Source of the DNA: Bufo bufo | Lineage: Eukaryota; Chordata; Amphibia; Anura; Bufonidae | NCBI RefSeq assembly: GCF_905171765.1 | Contig: NC_053392.1 | Location: forward strand, 500,880,556-500,944,555 | Reading direction: 5' to 3' | DNA length: 64,000 nt | Shown: positions 11,118 to 21,520 of the stretch, piece after piece | Numbering within the stretch: position 1 is the stretch's first letter | Layout: each line of letters begins with the position of its first letter | The notes under the pieces: model-generated | What the model was told of the DNA's origin: nothing | Seen by the model: only the letters and a program-made list of their open reading frames with translations | The model's database searches: none | Translations under genes and position numbers: made by a program

Positions 11118-11560
11118 TATTAAATCAAGAATAGCTTTTGCATTAGGATCGTCTTCTCCAGTGATTTTGCGCCGAGGCAGAAACCTTTCTTTCTCCGTTT
11201 TTTTATCGAAATATTCTTCTTCTTTGGGGGATTGGACACCTTACCAAAAAGAACAAACAGATCTGCGGCTGCAATCCTGGCAAAAAGACTCCATTACTAC
11301 TAAGTCTACAGTAGAGTTGTGCCTATTTAAGCATAACCCTACAAGGTGAGTGTGGATAATTCCCACTATTTTATATCTGTTGTTTTAACAATATTACCCT
11401 ATTGTGCGCTTCTTTTCTATCTTTTCCTCCCTCACCTGGGAGAGAAATACAGATTTGTCCCTGACAAAATACTTCGCTTCTGGATACTCCAGATTTTGTG
11501 AGCAGCACATAGGATCGAGCTAAGAGTTCCAAAAAGGACCCCAACTAACTAAAGGAAGAC

Positions 11561-12463
11561 ATGGATTACATCCTGAACAGGATTGAGCAACGGGAACGCT
11601 TGATATTTCAATACACCAGGAACCAAGTGGAATACAGCGCTACTACAACTAAGGCGGAAAATGCAAGTACAATTGATGAAAAATCACTACTAGATCTATT
11701 TCATAAACTAGAAAAACTCATAACTGATGAAATTCAACACCATTTGGATGCGACTTTTCTGGAAATCTATGTACAGGAACAGATTGTTCCACGTGGCCTA
11801 AGACTACATTTTGACAATTCATTTAAAGATGATGTGACTTTTGGTACTGAATGGGATAAATACCTATTAGAGTGCGCCAAGGGACTCATGGTCAGATTGA
11901 TTGAAAAAAGGCGGTCCCTCTATATAGACCTAGGGGTGAAAATATCTGACTGCTATACTGAACTGTCTAAATTTAGATCTCATATCAATTTTCCTAAATT
12001 TGACCGACTAATTACAACAAGGGTACTTACATTCGAAAAAGAGAGCCTAAACAAAAAGCGGCAAGTTGGCCCGGGATCGTAGTGATTTTGCCAATAATAA
12101 TATAAAAGTCTGGAAAAAATCCACTCCTTCTAAAACTCCACGTCACCTTCCAGAAGCCAAGAATATCTCGGGACCCCATAACACGGCAAACAGAGAGGAA
12201 TCTAGCCCTCCAGCCCCAAACACATACGCAAAACAAACACATAACTATAACCATCCACATCAATATTACAAACCACGCAATATGTATTCATATAGAAATA
12301 AATACACTAAAAATTCTCATACCCAGTTTCACCCCAGATCTGACCTAAGGGAAACACACACTCGCTCAGTTCCCTTATCGCCTGGGAAGACAGAATCAAA
12401 AATCCGGAATAAAACACATAACACGGCTAAACGATCTACCAACACTATCCCTTCCAATAGAGG
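11561..12463 (+). pseudogene. PLE1 ORF1, first part, frameshifted
   Basis: Begins MDYILNRIEQRERLIFQYTR at 11561 and runs to a stop at 12082. The continuation (KVWKKSTPSKTPRHL...) is in the next frame from about 12060, so a 1-base indel lies near 12050-12065. The N-terminal part has FGTEWDKYLLECAKGLMVRL, comparable with the LEWTNLLHIQSRALVELI region in ORF1 of PLE3; the C-terminal part is basic and rich in Asn, His and Pro. ORF1 proteins of PLEs are poorly understood; I assign no function. The frame is split at 12463 by chromovirus 1 and resumes at 17918. Confidence 0.7.
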
Positions 12464-13093
12464 TGTTACGCTGAGCGCTCCGGGTCCCCTGCTGGCCTCG
12501 GAGCACTTACAGCGTATGCCCCCAGGCAGCACTCCAGCGTCTCGGCGTGTGCGTCCTCGCTCTCTAGGGGGCGCGCGCGCCGGGACTCTTAGATTCAAAG
12601 GACCAGTGCACCGGTGATTGGTGCCTGGTCCAAAGGGGTTATTAAGGGTTAAGGTTGTGAGAGGCAGTGCTGACTTAATTAGGCTGCACCTGTGCACTGC
12701 CCATTTATACCTTCTCCTCCCACAGCTTTCTGCCGGATCTTTGTGCCTTGCGCCTCAGAGAAAGCGTTCCTTTCTATGTTAGTTTGCCTTACCTGTTGCC
12801 GTACCTGTTGCTACCGTCCACTCCCCTTTGAACCTTTGCCGCCTGCCCTGACCGCTGCTACGTCCGACTTCGCTCTGGCCTTCTCCCTGTGTACCACGCC
12901 ATATCACCAGCCAGAGAAGTTGAGTTGTTACTAGGGGACACGACCTGGTAGTTACCGCCGCAGCAAATCCATCCCGCTTTGCGGCGGGCTCTGGTGAAGA
13001 CCAGTAACTGCTTAGAACCGGTCCTCTAGTACAACCCGCGCCATCGCCTCTCTGGTCCAGAGGATCCACTGCCTGTCCTGCCGGTACGTGACA
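12464..13093 (+). repeat. 5' LTR of chromovirus 1
   Basis: 630 bp, TG...CA ends. A TATA-like TTTATACC is at 12703-12712; the 3' LTR has TTTACACC there. Frames within it are repeated in the other LTR and are not genes. Confidence 0.95.
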
Positions 13094-13106
13094 GTAAGAT
13101 CCGGCC

Positions 13107-14327
13107 ATGGATCCCGGTGATGTTCCCCTGCCAAGCCTGGAGGACCTCACCACCATTGTGGCCCAGCAGGGTCAACAGCTGGCCCAGTTGACCGCTATGT
13201 TGCAGCAGCTCCTGCCTTCTCTGCGTCAGCCAGCTCCTCCGTCTGCTCTTGCTGCATCACCTCCGCCTGCAGTTACCAGCGGTTCCAGAATCCGTTTGTC
13301 CCTACCAGACAAATATGACGGAGATCCTAAGCAGTGCCGTGGGTTCTTGTCGCAGTGCTCTCTCCACCTCGAGCTCCTGTCCGACCAGTTTCCTTCTGAG
13401 CGAGCCAAGGTAGCCTTTATTCTCAGTTTACTGTCCGGGAAGGCCCTGGCCTGGGCTACACCACTATGGGACCGCGCAGATCCTGCCACCACTTCCGTCC
13501 AGAGCTTCTGCCTAGAGTTCCGGAATGTTTTTGAAGAGCCTGCCCGGGTTACCTCCGCAGAGACTGCCTTGCTAAATTTGACCCAAGGAGGTTCTTCCGT
13601 GGGTGACTATGCCATTCAGTTCCGCACCCTGGCCTCTGAGCTGAACTCGAACAATGAAGCCCTTTGCGCCACCTTCAAGAAAGGACTTAACAGTGAACTA
13701 AAGGACGTTCTGGCTGCACGTGAGCTTCCTTCCACTCTTAGTGACCTCATCTTGCTGGCCACTAGGATAGACAAACGTTTCGCCGAAAGACAAGAGGAAC
13801 TCCTCCTTGAAAAGGAAAAAGCTCGTCCTAGACGCTTTCCTCGTCTGGCTCCCGTTTTTCCGCATCCACCTCAACCCGCTACTGGGTTTTCCGCCGCAGA
13901 AGCCATGCAGGTGGATCGGTCACGCTTGACTCCGCAAGAACGAAGCCGCCGCAGAAACGAGAACCTGTGTCTGTACTGTGCCAGTACCGAGCACTTCCTG
14001 TCCTCTCCGTCCACCGCGTTCGGGAAACGCTCGCACCTAGTAAGCGTGGGAGAGGCGTTGCTAGGTGTGGATTCTTCCTCTCCACGTCTCATCATACCCA
14101 TGCAGCTGATCATCTCTTCCAAGTCCTCTTTCTCTGCAGCTGCCTTCTTGGATTCCGGTTCAGCTGGCAACTTCATTCACGCCTCCTTGGTTGACAAGTA
14201 CCGTATTCCAGTAATCCATCTACCCAAGCCGTTTTTCATCTCTACTGTTAACGGTGAGAGACTCTCTGCCACCGTGCAGTTCCGTACCCAGCCTCTGCAG
14301 ATGGAATATTTCATACCGAGACTTTAG
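13107..14327 (+). pseudogene. gag-protease of chromovirus 1, frameshifted in protease
   Basis: ATG at 13107 is only 13 bases after the LTR. Residues ~1-60 form a Gln-rich start with coiled-coil character (QQGQQLAQLTAMLQQL). Residues ~70-240 form the capsid-like domain (LPDKYDGDPKQCRGFLSQC, YAIQFRTLASEL). A CCHC knuckle begins CLYCASTEHFLSS at ~290, but the last Cys is missing after a local deletion. Retropepsin follows with AAFLDSGSAGNFIHASL; D-S-G is the active site. The frame ends at 14327, while the protease sequence clearly continues in the pol frame from 14312, so about one base is lost near 14311. Confidence 0.88.
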
Positions 14328-17293
14328 AGTTCTTTGTCCTTCCCTTCTGTTCCTCCGAACTCCTCCTGGGTCTGCCGTGGCTTCAACGTCATAGTCCTGT
14401 CCTGAATTGGTCCACCGGTGAGATCCTGCGTTGGGGCTCCTCCTGTTCGGACCGCTGTCTCAAGCCTGCTCTGGTCAAACAGAACCCGCAAGTTTCTCCG
14501 CCTTCTGGGCTGCCCAAGCCATACCATTCCTTCACGGATGTCTTCTGCAAGAAGCTAGCTGAGGTTCTTCCTCCTCACCGATCCTATGATTGCCCAATCG
14601 ACCTGATACCCGGTTCTACTCCACCTCGGGGCAGAATTTATCCTCTCTCTCCTCCTGAGACTCTTGCCATGTCCGACTATATATGTGAGAACCTACAGAG
14701 AGGATTCATAAGAAAATCTTCTTCTCCTGCTGGGGCCGGTTTTTTCTTCGTGACAAAAAAAGACGGCTCCCTCCGCCCCTGCATTGACTACAGAGGTCTT
14801 AATAAAATTACCATCAAGAACCGTTACCCTCTGCCTCTAATCTCTGAGCTATTTGATCGTCTCCGAGGGGCTAAGATCTTTACTAAATTGGACCTTCGAG
14901 GGGCCTATAATCTGATCCGTATCCGTGAGGGAGACGAATGGAAGACCGCCTTTAACACAAAGGACGGCCATTTTGAGTATTTGGTGATGCCCTTCGGCCT
15001 CTGCAACGCACCTGCTGTCTTCCAGGAATTCGTCAATGACATTTTCAGGGACTTACTTTACACCTGCGTGGTCGTATACCTGGATGATATCCTCATCTTT
15101 TCCTCCAATTTGGATCAACACCGGGTCCATGTGCAACAAGTTCTTACTCGTCTTAGGAGAAATCGCCTGTACGCTAAACTTGAAAAATGTCTTTTTGAAC
15201 GGACCTCCCTGCCTTTCCTGGGATACATTATCTCAGCCCAAGGACTTCAAATGGACCCAGCCAAACTCTCGGCGGTTCTGGATTGGCCACGTCCCTCTGG
15301 CCTCCGAGCCATACAAAGATTTCTGGGCTTTGCGAATTACTACAGGCAATTCATCCCTCACTATTCCACTCTGGTAGCTCCTATCGTTGCTCTCACTAGA
15401 AAAGGAGCTAACCCCAAATCCTGGCCTACCCAAGCCGAGGAAGCCTTCCAGTCCCTGAAATCCGCCTTTGCCTCTGCACCCGTTCTCTCTAGACCAGATT
15501 CCACCAAGCCCTTCTCTCTTGAAGTGGATGCCTCCTCGGTGGGAGCCGGAGCTGTCCTCACCCAGAAGTCTTCCCGGGGCAAAACTTCAACTTGTGGCTT
15601 CTTTTCAAAAACATTCTCTTCCGCAGAGAGAAATTACTCCATTGGGGACAGGGAACTGCTGGCTATTAAATTGGCACTGGAGGAATGGAGACATTTACTC
15701 GAGGGGGCCACACATCCTGTGTACATCTTCACGGACCACAAGAACCTGGCTTATCTCCAGTCTGCTCAGAGATTAAATCCCCGTCAGGCTCGTTGGTCTC
15801 TGTTCTTCGCCCGCTTTAACTTTGAGATCCATTTCCGTCCGGCTAAGAACATTAGGGCAGATGCTCTGTCTCGCTCCTCTGATGTGGTGGGCGACGAGTT
15901 AACACCTCGATATATTATCCCTCCAGAACGCCTTATTACAGTCGCTCCCGTGGACCTGCGCCTTCTTCCTCCTGGCAAATCCTACGTACCTCCACGTCAG
16001 CGGCTGCGAATCCTCAAGTGGGGCCACGCCTCCCCTTTTTCCGGTCATCCAGGGGTGCTAAAGTCTCTCCAACTAGTCTCCCAAAGGTACTGGTGGCCTT
16101 CTCTGGAGAAAGATGTCTCGGACTTCGTCCAGGCCTGTATGATTTGCGCCCGGGATAAATCGCCTCGCCAGAAACCAGCGGGTCTCCTCTTGCCTCTACC
16201 TGTTCCTGAAGTTCCCTGGTCTCACATCGCCATGGACTTTATTACAGATCTTCCCTCCTCCCATGGCAAGTCCGTTATTTGGTTCGTGGTGGATCGCTTC
16301 TCCAAGATGGCTCACTTTGTACCCCTGCCCGGTCTACCCTCTGCACCCATGTTGGCCAAACAATTTTTCCAACACATCTTCCGTCTCCATGGCCTTCCCA
16401 AACATATTGTCTCGGATCGTGGGGTACAATTCGTCTCCAAATTCTGGAGGGCTCTATGTGCTCAGCTCGGGATCAAATTGGACTTTTCTTCTTCGTACCA
16501 TCCTCAGTCTAACGGCCAAGTAGAACGGGTGAACCAGATTTTGGGTGACTATCTGCGTCACTTTGTATCCTCACGCCATGACGACTGGGCTGATCTACTT
16601 CCCTGGGCGGAGTTCTCCTACAACTACAAACAATCCTCTGCCTCTAACAAGTCTCCTTTCTTTGTAGTTTTCGGCCGTCATCCTCTTCCACCTCTGCCGC
16701 AGTCTCCCACTCCTTCTTCTGTACCTGCCGTTGACAGTCTTGTACAGGATTTTTCCTCCATCTGGCGAGAAACCCATGCTGCTCTCCTCAGAGCTTCCGC
16801 CCGTATGAAGGTTCAAGCTGACAAGAGACGCAGATCTCCACCGGAATTTCGCCCGGGTGACAAGGTGTGGCTCTCCTCTAGGTACATCCGATTTAGGGTC
16901 CCAAGTTACAAGTTGGGCCCTCGTTTCTTGGGACCCTATAAAATCAAGAGTCGTATCAATCAAGTTTCTTATCAGCTCCATCTTCCTCCCTCCCTCCGAA
17001 TCCATAACTCCTTCCATGTCTCCCTTCTTAAACCTGCTGTCTTTAACCGTTTTTCTCCCAAGCTTGTTTCTCCCACCCCTGTCGCTGGTACCTCCGATAT
17101 ATTCTCTGTCAAGGAGATCTTGGCGACCAAGATCTCCCGGGGGAAAAGATTTTTTTTGGTCGACTGGGAGGGCTGCGGTCCTGAGGAGAGGTCATGGGAG
17201 CCGGAGGAGAACATCCTGGACCGCAGTCTCATCCGCAAATTCTTCGGTACCAAAAAGGGAGGGAGACCAAAGGGGGGGGTACTGTTACGCTGA
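14312..17293 (+). CDS. pol of chromovirus 1: protease end, RT, RNase H, integrase, chromodomain
   Basis: Open from 14312; the first Met is at 14669 and residue numbers are from there. Protease end FVLPFCSSELLLGLPWL lies upstream. RT has FTKLDLRGAYNLIRI, MPFGLCNAP and YLDDILIF (~136). RNase H has VDASSVGAGAVL, FTDHKNLAYL (~353) and RADALSR. Integrase has an HHCC finger (HPGVLK...CMICAR, ~455-495), then MDF, SDRG and NGQVERVN, with the Asp at 16415 and Glu at 16523 spaced as D-x35-E. The chromodomain VKEILATKISRGKRFFLVDW...ERSWEPEENI is at ~813-850. All catalytic residues are kept. It ends 11 bases inside the 3' LTR. Needs gag fusion or frameshift for expression; here the upstream frameshift prevents a normal product. 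Confidence 0.93.
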   Translation, partial: HTETLEFFVLPFCSSELLLGLPWLQRHSPVLNWSTGEILRWGSSCSDRCLKPALVKQNPQVSPPSGLPKPYHSFTDVFCKKLAEVLPPHRSYDCPIDLIPGSTPPRGRIYPLSPPETLAMSDYICENLQRGFIRKSSSPAGAGFFFVTKKDGSLRPCIDYRGLNKITIKNRYPLPLISELFDRLRGAKIFTKLDLRGAYNLIRIREGDEWKTAFNTKDGHFEYLVMPFGLCNAPAVFQEFVNDIFRDLLYTCVVVYLDDILIFSSNLDQHRVHVQQVLTRLRRNRLYAKLEKCLFERTSLPFLGYIISAQGLQMDPAKLSAVLDWPRPSGLRAIQRFLGFANYYRQFIPHYSTLVAPIVALTRKGANPKSWPTQAEEAFQSLKSAFASAPVLSRPDSTKPFSLEVDASSVGAGAVLTQKSSRGKTSTCGFFSKTFSSAERNYSIGDRELLAIKLALEEWRHLLEGATHPVYIFTDHKNLAYLQSAQRLNPRQARWSLFFARFNFEIHFRPAKNIRADALSRSSDVVGDELTPRYIIPPERLITVAPVDLRLLPPGKSYVPPRQRLRILKWGHASPFSGHPGVLKSLQLVSQRYWWPSLEKDVSDFVQACMICARDKSPRQKPAGLLLPLPVPEVPWSHIAMDFITDLPSSHGKSVIWFVVDRFSKMAHFVPLPGLPSAPMLAKQFFQHIFRLHGLPKHIVSDRGVQFVSKFWRALCAQLGIKLDFSSSYHPQSNGQVERVNQILGDYLRHFVSSRHDDWADLLPWAEFSYNYKQSSASNKSPFFVVFGRHPLPPLPQSPTPSSVPAVDSLVQDFSSIWRETHAALLRASARMKVQADKRRRSPPEFRPGDKVWLSSRYIRFRVPSYKLGPRFLGPYKIKSRINQVSYQLHLPPSLRIHNSFHVSLLKPAVFNRFSPKLVSPTPVAGTSDIFSVKEILATKISRGKRFFLVDWEGCGPEERSWEPEENILDRSLIRKFFGTKKGGRPKGGVLLR
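17254..17282 (+). other. polypurine tract of chromovirus 1
   Basis: AAAAGGGAGGGAGACCAAAG followed by a run of G directly before the 3' LTR at 17283; it serves as the plus-strand primer in reverse transcription. It overlaps the end of the pol frame. Confidence 0.85.
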
Positions 17294-17912
17294 GCGCTCC
17301 GGGTCCCCTGCTGGCCTCGGAGCGCTCACAGCGTATGCCCCCAGGCAGCACTCCAGCGTCTCGGCGTGTGCGTCCTCGCTCTCTAGGGGGCGCGCGCGCC
17401 GGGACTCTTAGATTCAAAGGACCAGTGCACCGGTGATTGGTGCCTGGTCCAAAGGGGTTATTAAGGGTTAAGGTTGTGAGAGGCAGTGCTGACTTAATTA
17501 GGCTGCACCTGTGCACTGCCCATTTACACCTTCTCCTCCCACAGCTTTCTGCCGGATCTTTGTCCCTTGTGCCTCAGAGAAAGCGTTCCTTTCTATGTTA
17601 GTTTGCCTTACCTGTTGCCGTACCTGTTGCTACCGTCCACTCGCCTTTGAACCTTTGCCGCCTGCCCTGACCGCTGCTACGTCCGACTTTGCTCTTGCCT
17701 TCTCCCTGTGTACCACGCCATATCACCAGCCAGAGAGGTCGAGTTGTTACTAGGGGACACGACCTGGTAGTTACCGCCGCAGCAAATCCATCCCGCTTTG
17801 CGGCGGGCTCTGGTGAAGACCAGTAACTGCTTAGAACCGGTCCTCTAGTACAACCCGCGCCATCGCCTCTCTGGTCCAGAGGATCCACTGCCTGTCCTGC
17901 CGGTACGTGACA
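17283..17912 (+). repeat. 3' LTR of chromovirus 1
   Basis: 630 bp, the same length as the 5' LTR, with about 10 substitutions and no indels seen by eye. Confidence 0.95.
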
Positions 17913-18479
17913 AGAGGTACCCCAACTAGACAGCCTGACTCCTCCAAATTGGAATTCCACACTCCATTACTCACCCCTAGTAAATTAGGTAGCCTTCCAA
18001 TCTCTAACAATACTATCTCCATCACATCTCCATCCATTGGAATTCCAGAAAAAATCATGGCAGAGTGTGGACCTCTAAACCTTCCACCCACTATTTTTTC
18101 CAATCATCCACAATCCATCTCCACATTCCAGTCCAGGCTTTTCATCTCCTATTCCTCAGATGTAGAAGCTGACTCGCTCCTCACTGTACACACGGGTACA
18201 CCCCCTGTGTACCATACTACACCTGATGCCCTGGTACCTAACACACAAGTCAATACAGATTGTGAATCCATAGATGATTTATCTATAGCAGGCCCTTCCT
18301 TCATGGCTCTACCACCCCTCATAAACCCCACGGCAGCATACCCCATTATGAAAAGCCCCAAAACAATCAATATTACACATTTTTTTCACCCACTGGGCCG
18401 AAAACCAACGAAAAGAAAAAACTCAGAAGAGGATGCCGAGCGGGAAAAAATAAAAACAAAAATAGAAAGGAAAGTCTGA
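17913..18479 (+). CDS. PLE1 ORF1, C-terminal part
   Basis: Open after the chromovirus TSD: QPDSSKLEFHTPLLTPSKLG, SIAGPSFMALPPL, then a conserved HFFHPLGRKPTKRKNSEEDA and a Lys/Glu-rich end. The same C-terminus occurs in PLE2 (50309-50629). The basic tail looks like a nucleic-acid-binding or nuclear-localisation segment (inference). Its stop TGA (18477-18479) overlaps the ORF2 ATG (18479-18481) as TGATG, a known stop-restart arrangement. Confidence 0.72.
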   Translation, partial: RGTPTRQPDSSKLEFHTPLLTPSKLGSLPISNNTISITSPSIGIPEKIMAECGPLNLPPTIFSNHPQSISTFQSRLFISYSSDVEADSLLTVHTGTPPVYHTTPDALVPNTQVNTDCESIDDLSIAGPSFMALPPLINPTAAYPIMKSPKTINITHFFHPLGRKPTKRKNSEEDAEREKIKTKIERKV

Positions 18480-20830
18480 TGGTGAAGCAAAATCCAAAAA
18501 ACACCCGAAATTCACTGGGTATCTTTAACCTATCATCATATGTTCTAAAAAATGCAGAAATTTCAGTATTATCTAAAGGCCTGTCATTTTGCCCAACAAG
18601 CAAAATAAATGAATTCGATCTGTTTTTAGACCTAAACCGGTTTATTAAAAAACTCACTTTGAAAAGACATTTTAAAATGCTAGAAAATACAACAACAAAA
18701 AACTCTGAAACAGTAACTGATACTACTCCAATATCTGAGGGAGATGAAGTGAAAGCCATTCCATCAGGTCTTAAACCACCGTCTAGCTTCTATCCCATAC
18801 ACCACAAGGGAAACTTCTTGGACACATTTTATTCCCTAGTGTCCAATGACTTTAGACAAATCAATCAGGGATCCCCACCACACCCCCATAAGAAACATAA
18901 CCTCAAACCATGTGAGAAAATAGCTCTTAAAAATCTACAGTCCAACACAAAGATAATAATAAGAAACGCTGACAAAGGAGGCGGAATTGTCATTCAAAAT
19001 AGAGAGGAGTACCTAAAAGAAGCCCTGAATATACTCTCAAACACTAACTACTACCAACCACTCTCCGAGGACCCGTCTAGCAAAGATAGAGAAGATTTTG
19101 AGAGATTAATTAAATCAGCAGCTAGAGTTCTTGATAAAAAAGAGAAAGAATACATTCTAGTAAAAGAATCCACACTTGCAACATTCTACCATCTTCCAAA
19201 AATTCATAAAGACCCAGTAAATCCCCCAGGTAGACCTATTATCTCCGGAGTGACTTCACTCACTCGTAATCTCTCTCATTATATTGATGTTCACATTCAG
19301 AAATATGTTCTAACCTTAAAATCATATCTAAAGGACTCTCCATCCCTTATAACATCTATAAAAGATTTGGAATGGAAAGAAAGTTACCATTGGCTGACAT
19401 TAGACGTTTCAGCCCTGTACACAAACATATCCCACAAACTGGGACTACAGTGTGTTTCTGCTTTTCTAAACAACAATTCCGAAATGCCTCTAGAACAAAA
19501 AACCTTTATTATAAATGGTATAGAATTCATTCTTACCCACAACACATTCACTTTTCAAGACCAGATCTACAAACAAACAAGGGGGACCGCGATGGGGACG
19601 CGTTTCGCACCAAGTCTAGCGAACCTTTTTATGGGAATGTTTGAAGGAACTTACATTTATCAAAGTAAATTCTGGCCAAATATCATCTTTTTCAAAAGAT
19701 ACATCGATGATCTTATTTTTATCTGGGATGGCTAGAAATCCACCATTGATGATTTCATATCTCACCTCAATGCCAACAACTGGGGCATCTCGTTTATAGG
19801 CACATCAGATAGGAAGACAATTGAATTCTTAGATCTGGAGATTTTCGTCCTAAATAATGAAATAAAAACCCGTACTTTTTTCAAAAAGGTAGATAGCAAC
19901 AGCTATCTCAGTTTTGACAGTATACACTACAGGAAATGGAAGGCAAATATTCCATTCAGTCAGTTTAAACGCATTCGGCGCAACTGTACACTAGATACAG
20001 ACTTCATCACTCAAAGCAATATCCTTACCTCCAGGTTTAGACAAAAAGGGTACCCAAATAACATCATAATGGGCGCCATTGATAGAGCCAAAACACTAAC
20101 ACAATCAGAATGTCTGGCTCCAACAAAGAAAAGAGGGGAGAAAACTGATCTTGAGTCCTACTGCTACAATTTTGTGACAACGTATAACCAGAAACATACC
20201 GCCATAAAGGCAACCTTGGGGAAATATTGGTATATTTTGAAAAGAGACCCCATATTAAGCCAGATCAATCCAGATACCCCACGCTTCACATACAGAAGAG
20301 CGAAGACCCTGAAAAACCTTCTGGCACCTAGCAAACTAAGACCAGCTCTACATTCAAATAATGAACAGGATATGGACATTAGAGTCCCTAACGGTAGTTT
20401 CAAATGCGGTCACCGTAGATGTTTATGCTGTAATAATATTTTTCAAAGATCATCTTTCCATAGCCACACCACCGGAGAGTCCTTTCTAATACAACACCAT
20501 TTAACTTGCAACTCCAGCTATGTAATTTATGTCCTTGAGTGTCCCTGTCACCTGCAGTATGTGGGCCGCACCATACAAACTCTACGGAACCGTTTTAACA
20601 AGCATCGTTCAAATATTAAGAAAAAATTCATGAAACACAGCGTATCTAGACACGCGGCCGAACACCACGATGGTACCAGTGTTGGGTTTACGGTAACACC
20701 CATTGAATATATCCCAATTCACCTCCAGAAAGATGTCCAATATCTCAGACGTCGTGAGATGTACTGGATATTTAAACTTAATAGCCTGAATCCCTATGGG
20801 CTAAATGAGGCCTTTGAAATCAATTTATAA
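18479..20830 (+). pseudogene. PLE1 ORF2: reverse transcriptase plus GIY-YIG endonuclease, one nonsense codon
   Basis: 784 codons in one frame with a single TAG at 19733 (codon 419). At the aligned place PLE2 reads GEQ, so this is probably a point change of a Glu codon. N-terminal GIFNLSSYVLKNAEISVLSK is followed by LSFCPTSKINEFDLF. RT motifs in order: NADKGGGIVI (~165), TFYHLPKIHKDP (~238), GRPIISG, TLDVSALYTNI (~308), RGTAMGTRFAPSLANLF (~370), RYIDDLIFIW (~408). After the stop, a Cys/His cluster CGHRRCLCCNNI (~642) and the endonuclease SYVIYVLECPCHLQYVGRT (~680) with RNRFNKHRSNI and an H..E.H block. Expected role: target nicking and target-primed reverse transcription. Confidence 0.92.
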
Positions 20831-21094
20831 AATGTCTATAATATATAAAAATTATTATCATTCATTTACCAGCTGACTAAATCTCTGATTTCATGCAGAC
20901 AGACAGCCTTTTCATCATAAGGCTACCTATAACCATTTGCATTGTATATAATGATATGGGTGAGGCTTGACCAGCAGGGATATTATGCAAAATATGTCAC
21001 CCCCTGGCCAGAAGTTTATCTATTTATTTTTTATTTATTTATTCATTTATGTATTTATCTATTTATTCCTATATTATTCGATTACTCTGAACAA
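20831..21094 (+). other. PLE1 3' untranslated region
   Basis: No gene. A+T-rich with a run of TTTATT-type units at 21018-21070, leading into the 3' pLTR at TTTAATCGAATGTTC. Confidence 0.6.
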
Positions 21095-21520
21095 TTTTAA
21101 TCGAATGTTCTTTTTTTATCTTGATTTTTATTTCTTGATTGTATTTTCGATTTTATCTATATATATTGTATCCTGGGCTACAAATCCACTAGAGCTCTAA
21201 ATGAACAGAGACAATTATCACTGAGAGACAAATATAGGATCGGTAAATAAATCAGAGAACAACGAAAAGGAGCGATCACGTGACACCTGACGTCACTAAA
21301 TACAATGACCGCCCCTTAACAACCAACATGCAAGCGCAATATACATACTAGGCACCGGGCATTGTGAGCCTCTCTCCCCCTAGCGACGGGAGAGGAATAG
21401 AAAACACTAGAGGCTGCTTCTGCTTCCTGTCTCTTATGTCACGTGACCGCTTGTATTTGCGATCACGTGACAGGGAGTCTTGTCTTAATAACAAACCAGC
21501 TATGAATAAAGTGATCTTAA

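Larger units (their letters stand above)
9107..11450 (+). repeat. 5' pLTR of PLE1 (interrupted by a hAT MITE)
   Basis: Direct repeat of about 21095-24938, matching outside the two insertions: CTTGATTGTATTTTCGATTT, GGCTACAAATCCACTAGAGC, GGCACCGGGCATTGTGAGCC, CACCTGGGGGTGGCCCC, then the hammerhead region and CTGGGAGAGAAATACAG. The ORF-like stretch after the ribozyme (11161-11349) occurs identically in the 3' copy and is unlikely to be a separate gene. Confidence 0.8.
12464..17912 (+). mobile_element. Ty3/gypsy chromovirus 1, full length
   Basis: Two 630 bp LTRs (TGTTACGC...CGTGACA), 5 bp TSD AGAGG (12459-12463, 17913-17917), gag, protease, RT, RNase H, integrase and a C-terminal chromodomain. 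By eye the LTRs differ at about 10 positions (about 98.4% identity), so it is a fairly young insertion. Polypurine tract AAAGGGGGGGG ends at 17279. No tRNA-complementary primer site is obvious right after the 5' LTR; self-priming is known for the Tf1/sushi branch. Defects: damaged gag zinc knuckle and one frameshift in protease. Confidence 0.95.

Noticed and set aside
12692..12934. 80-codon frame also at 17511-17753
   Set aside because: LTR sequence of chromovirus 1.
13094..13106. tRNA primer binding site of chromovirus 1
   Set aside because: The 13 bases between LTR and gag ATG do not start with the usual TGG and I could not match a tRNA 3' end.
18373..18759. 128-codon minus-strand frame, and similar antisense frames in gag and pol
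   Set aside because: Shadows of the PLE and chromovirus coding strands.
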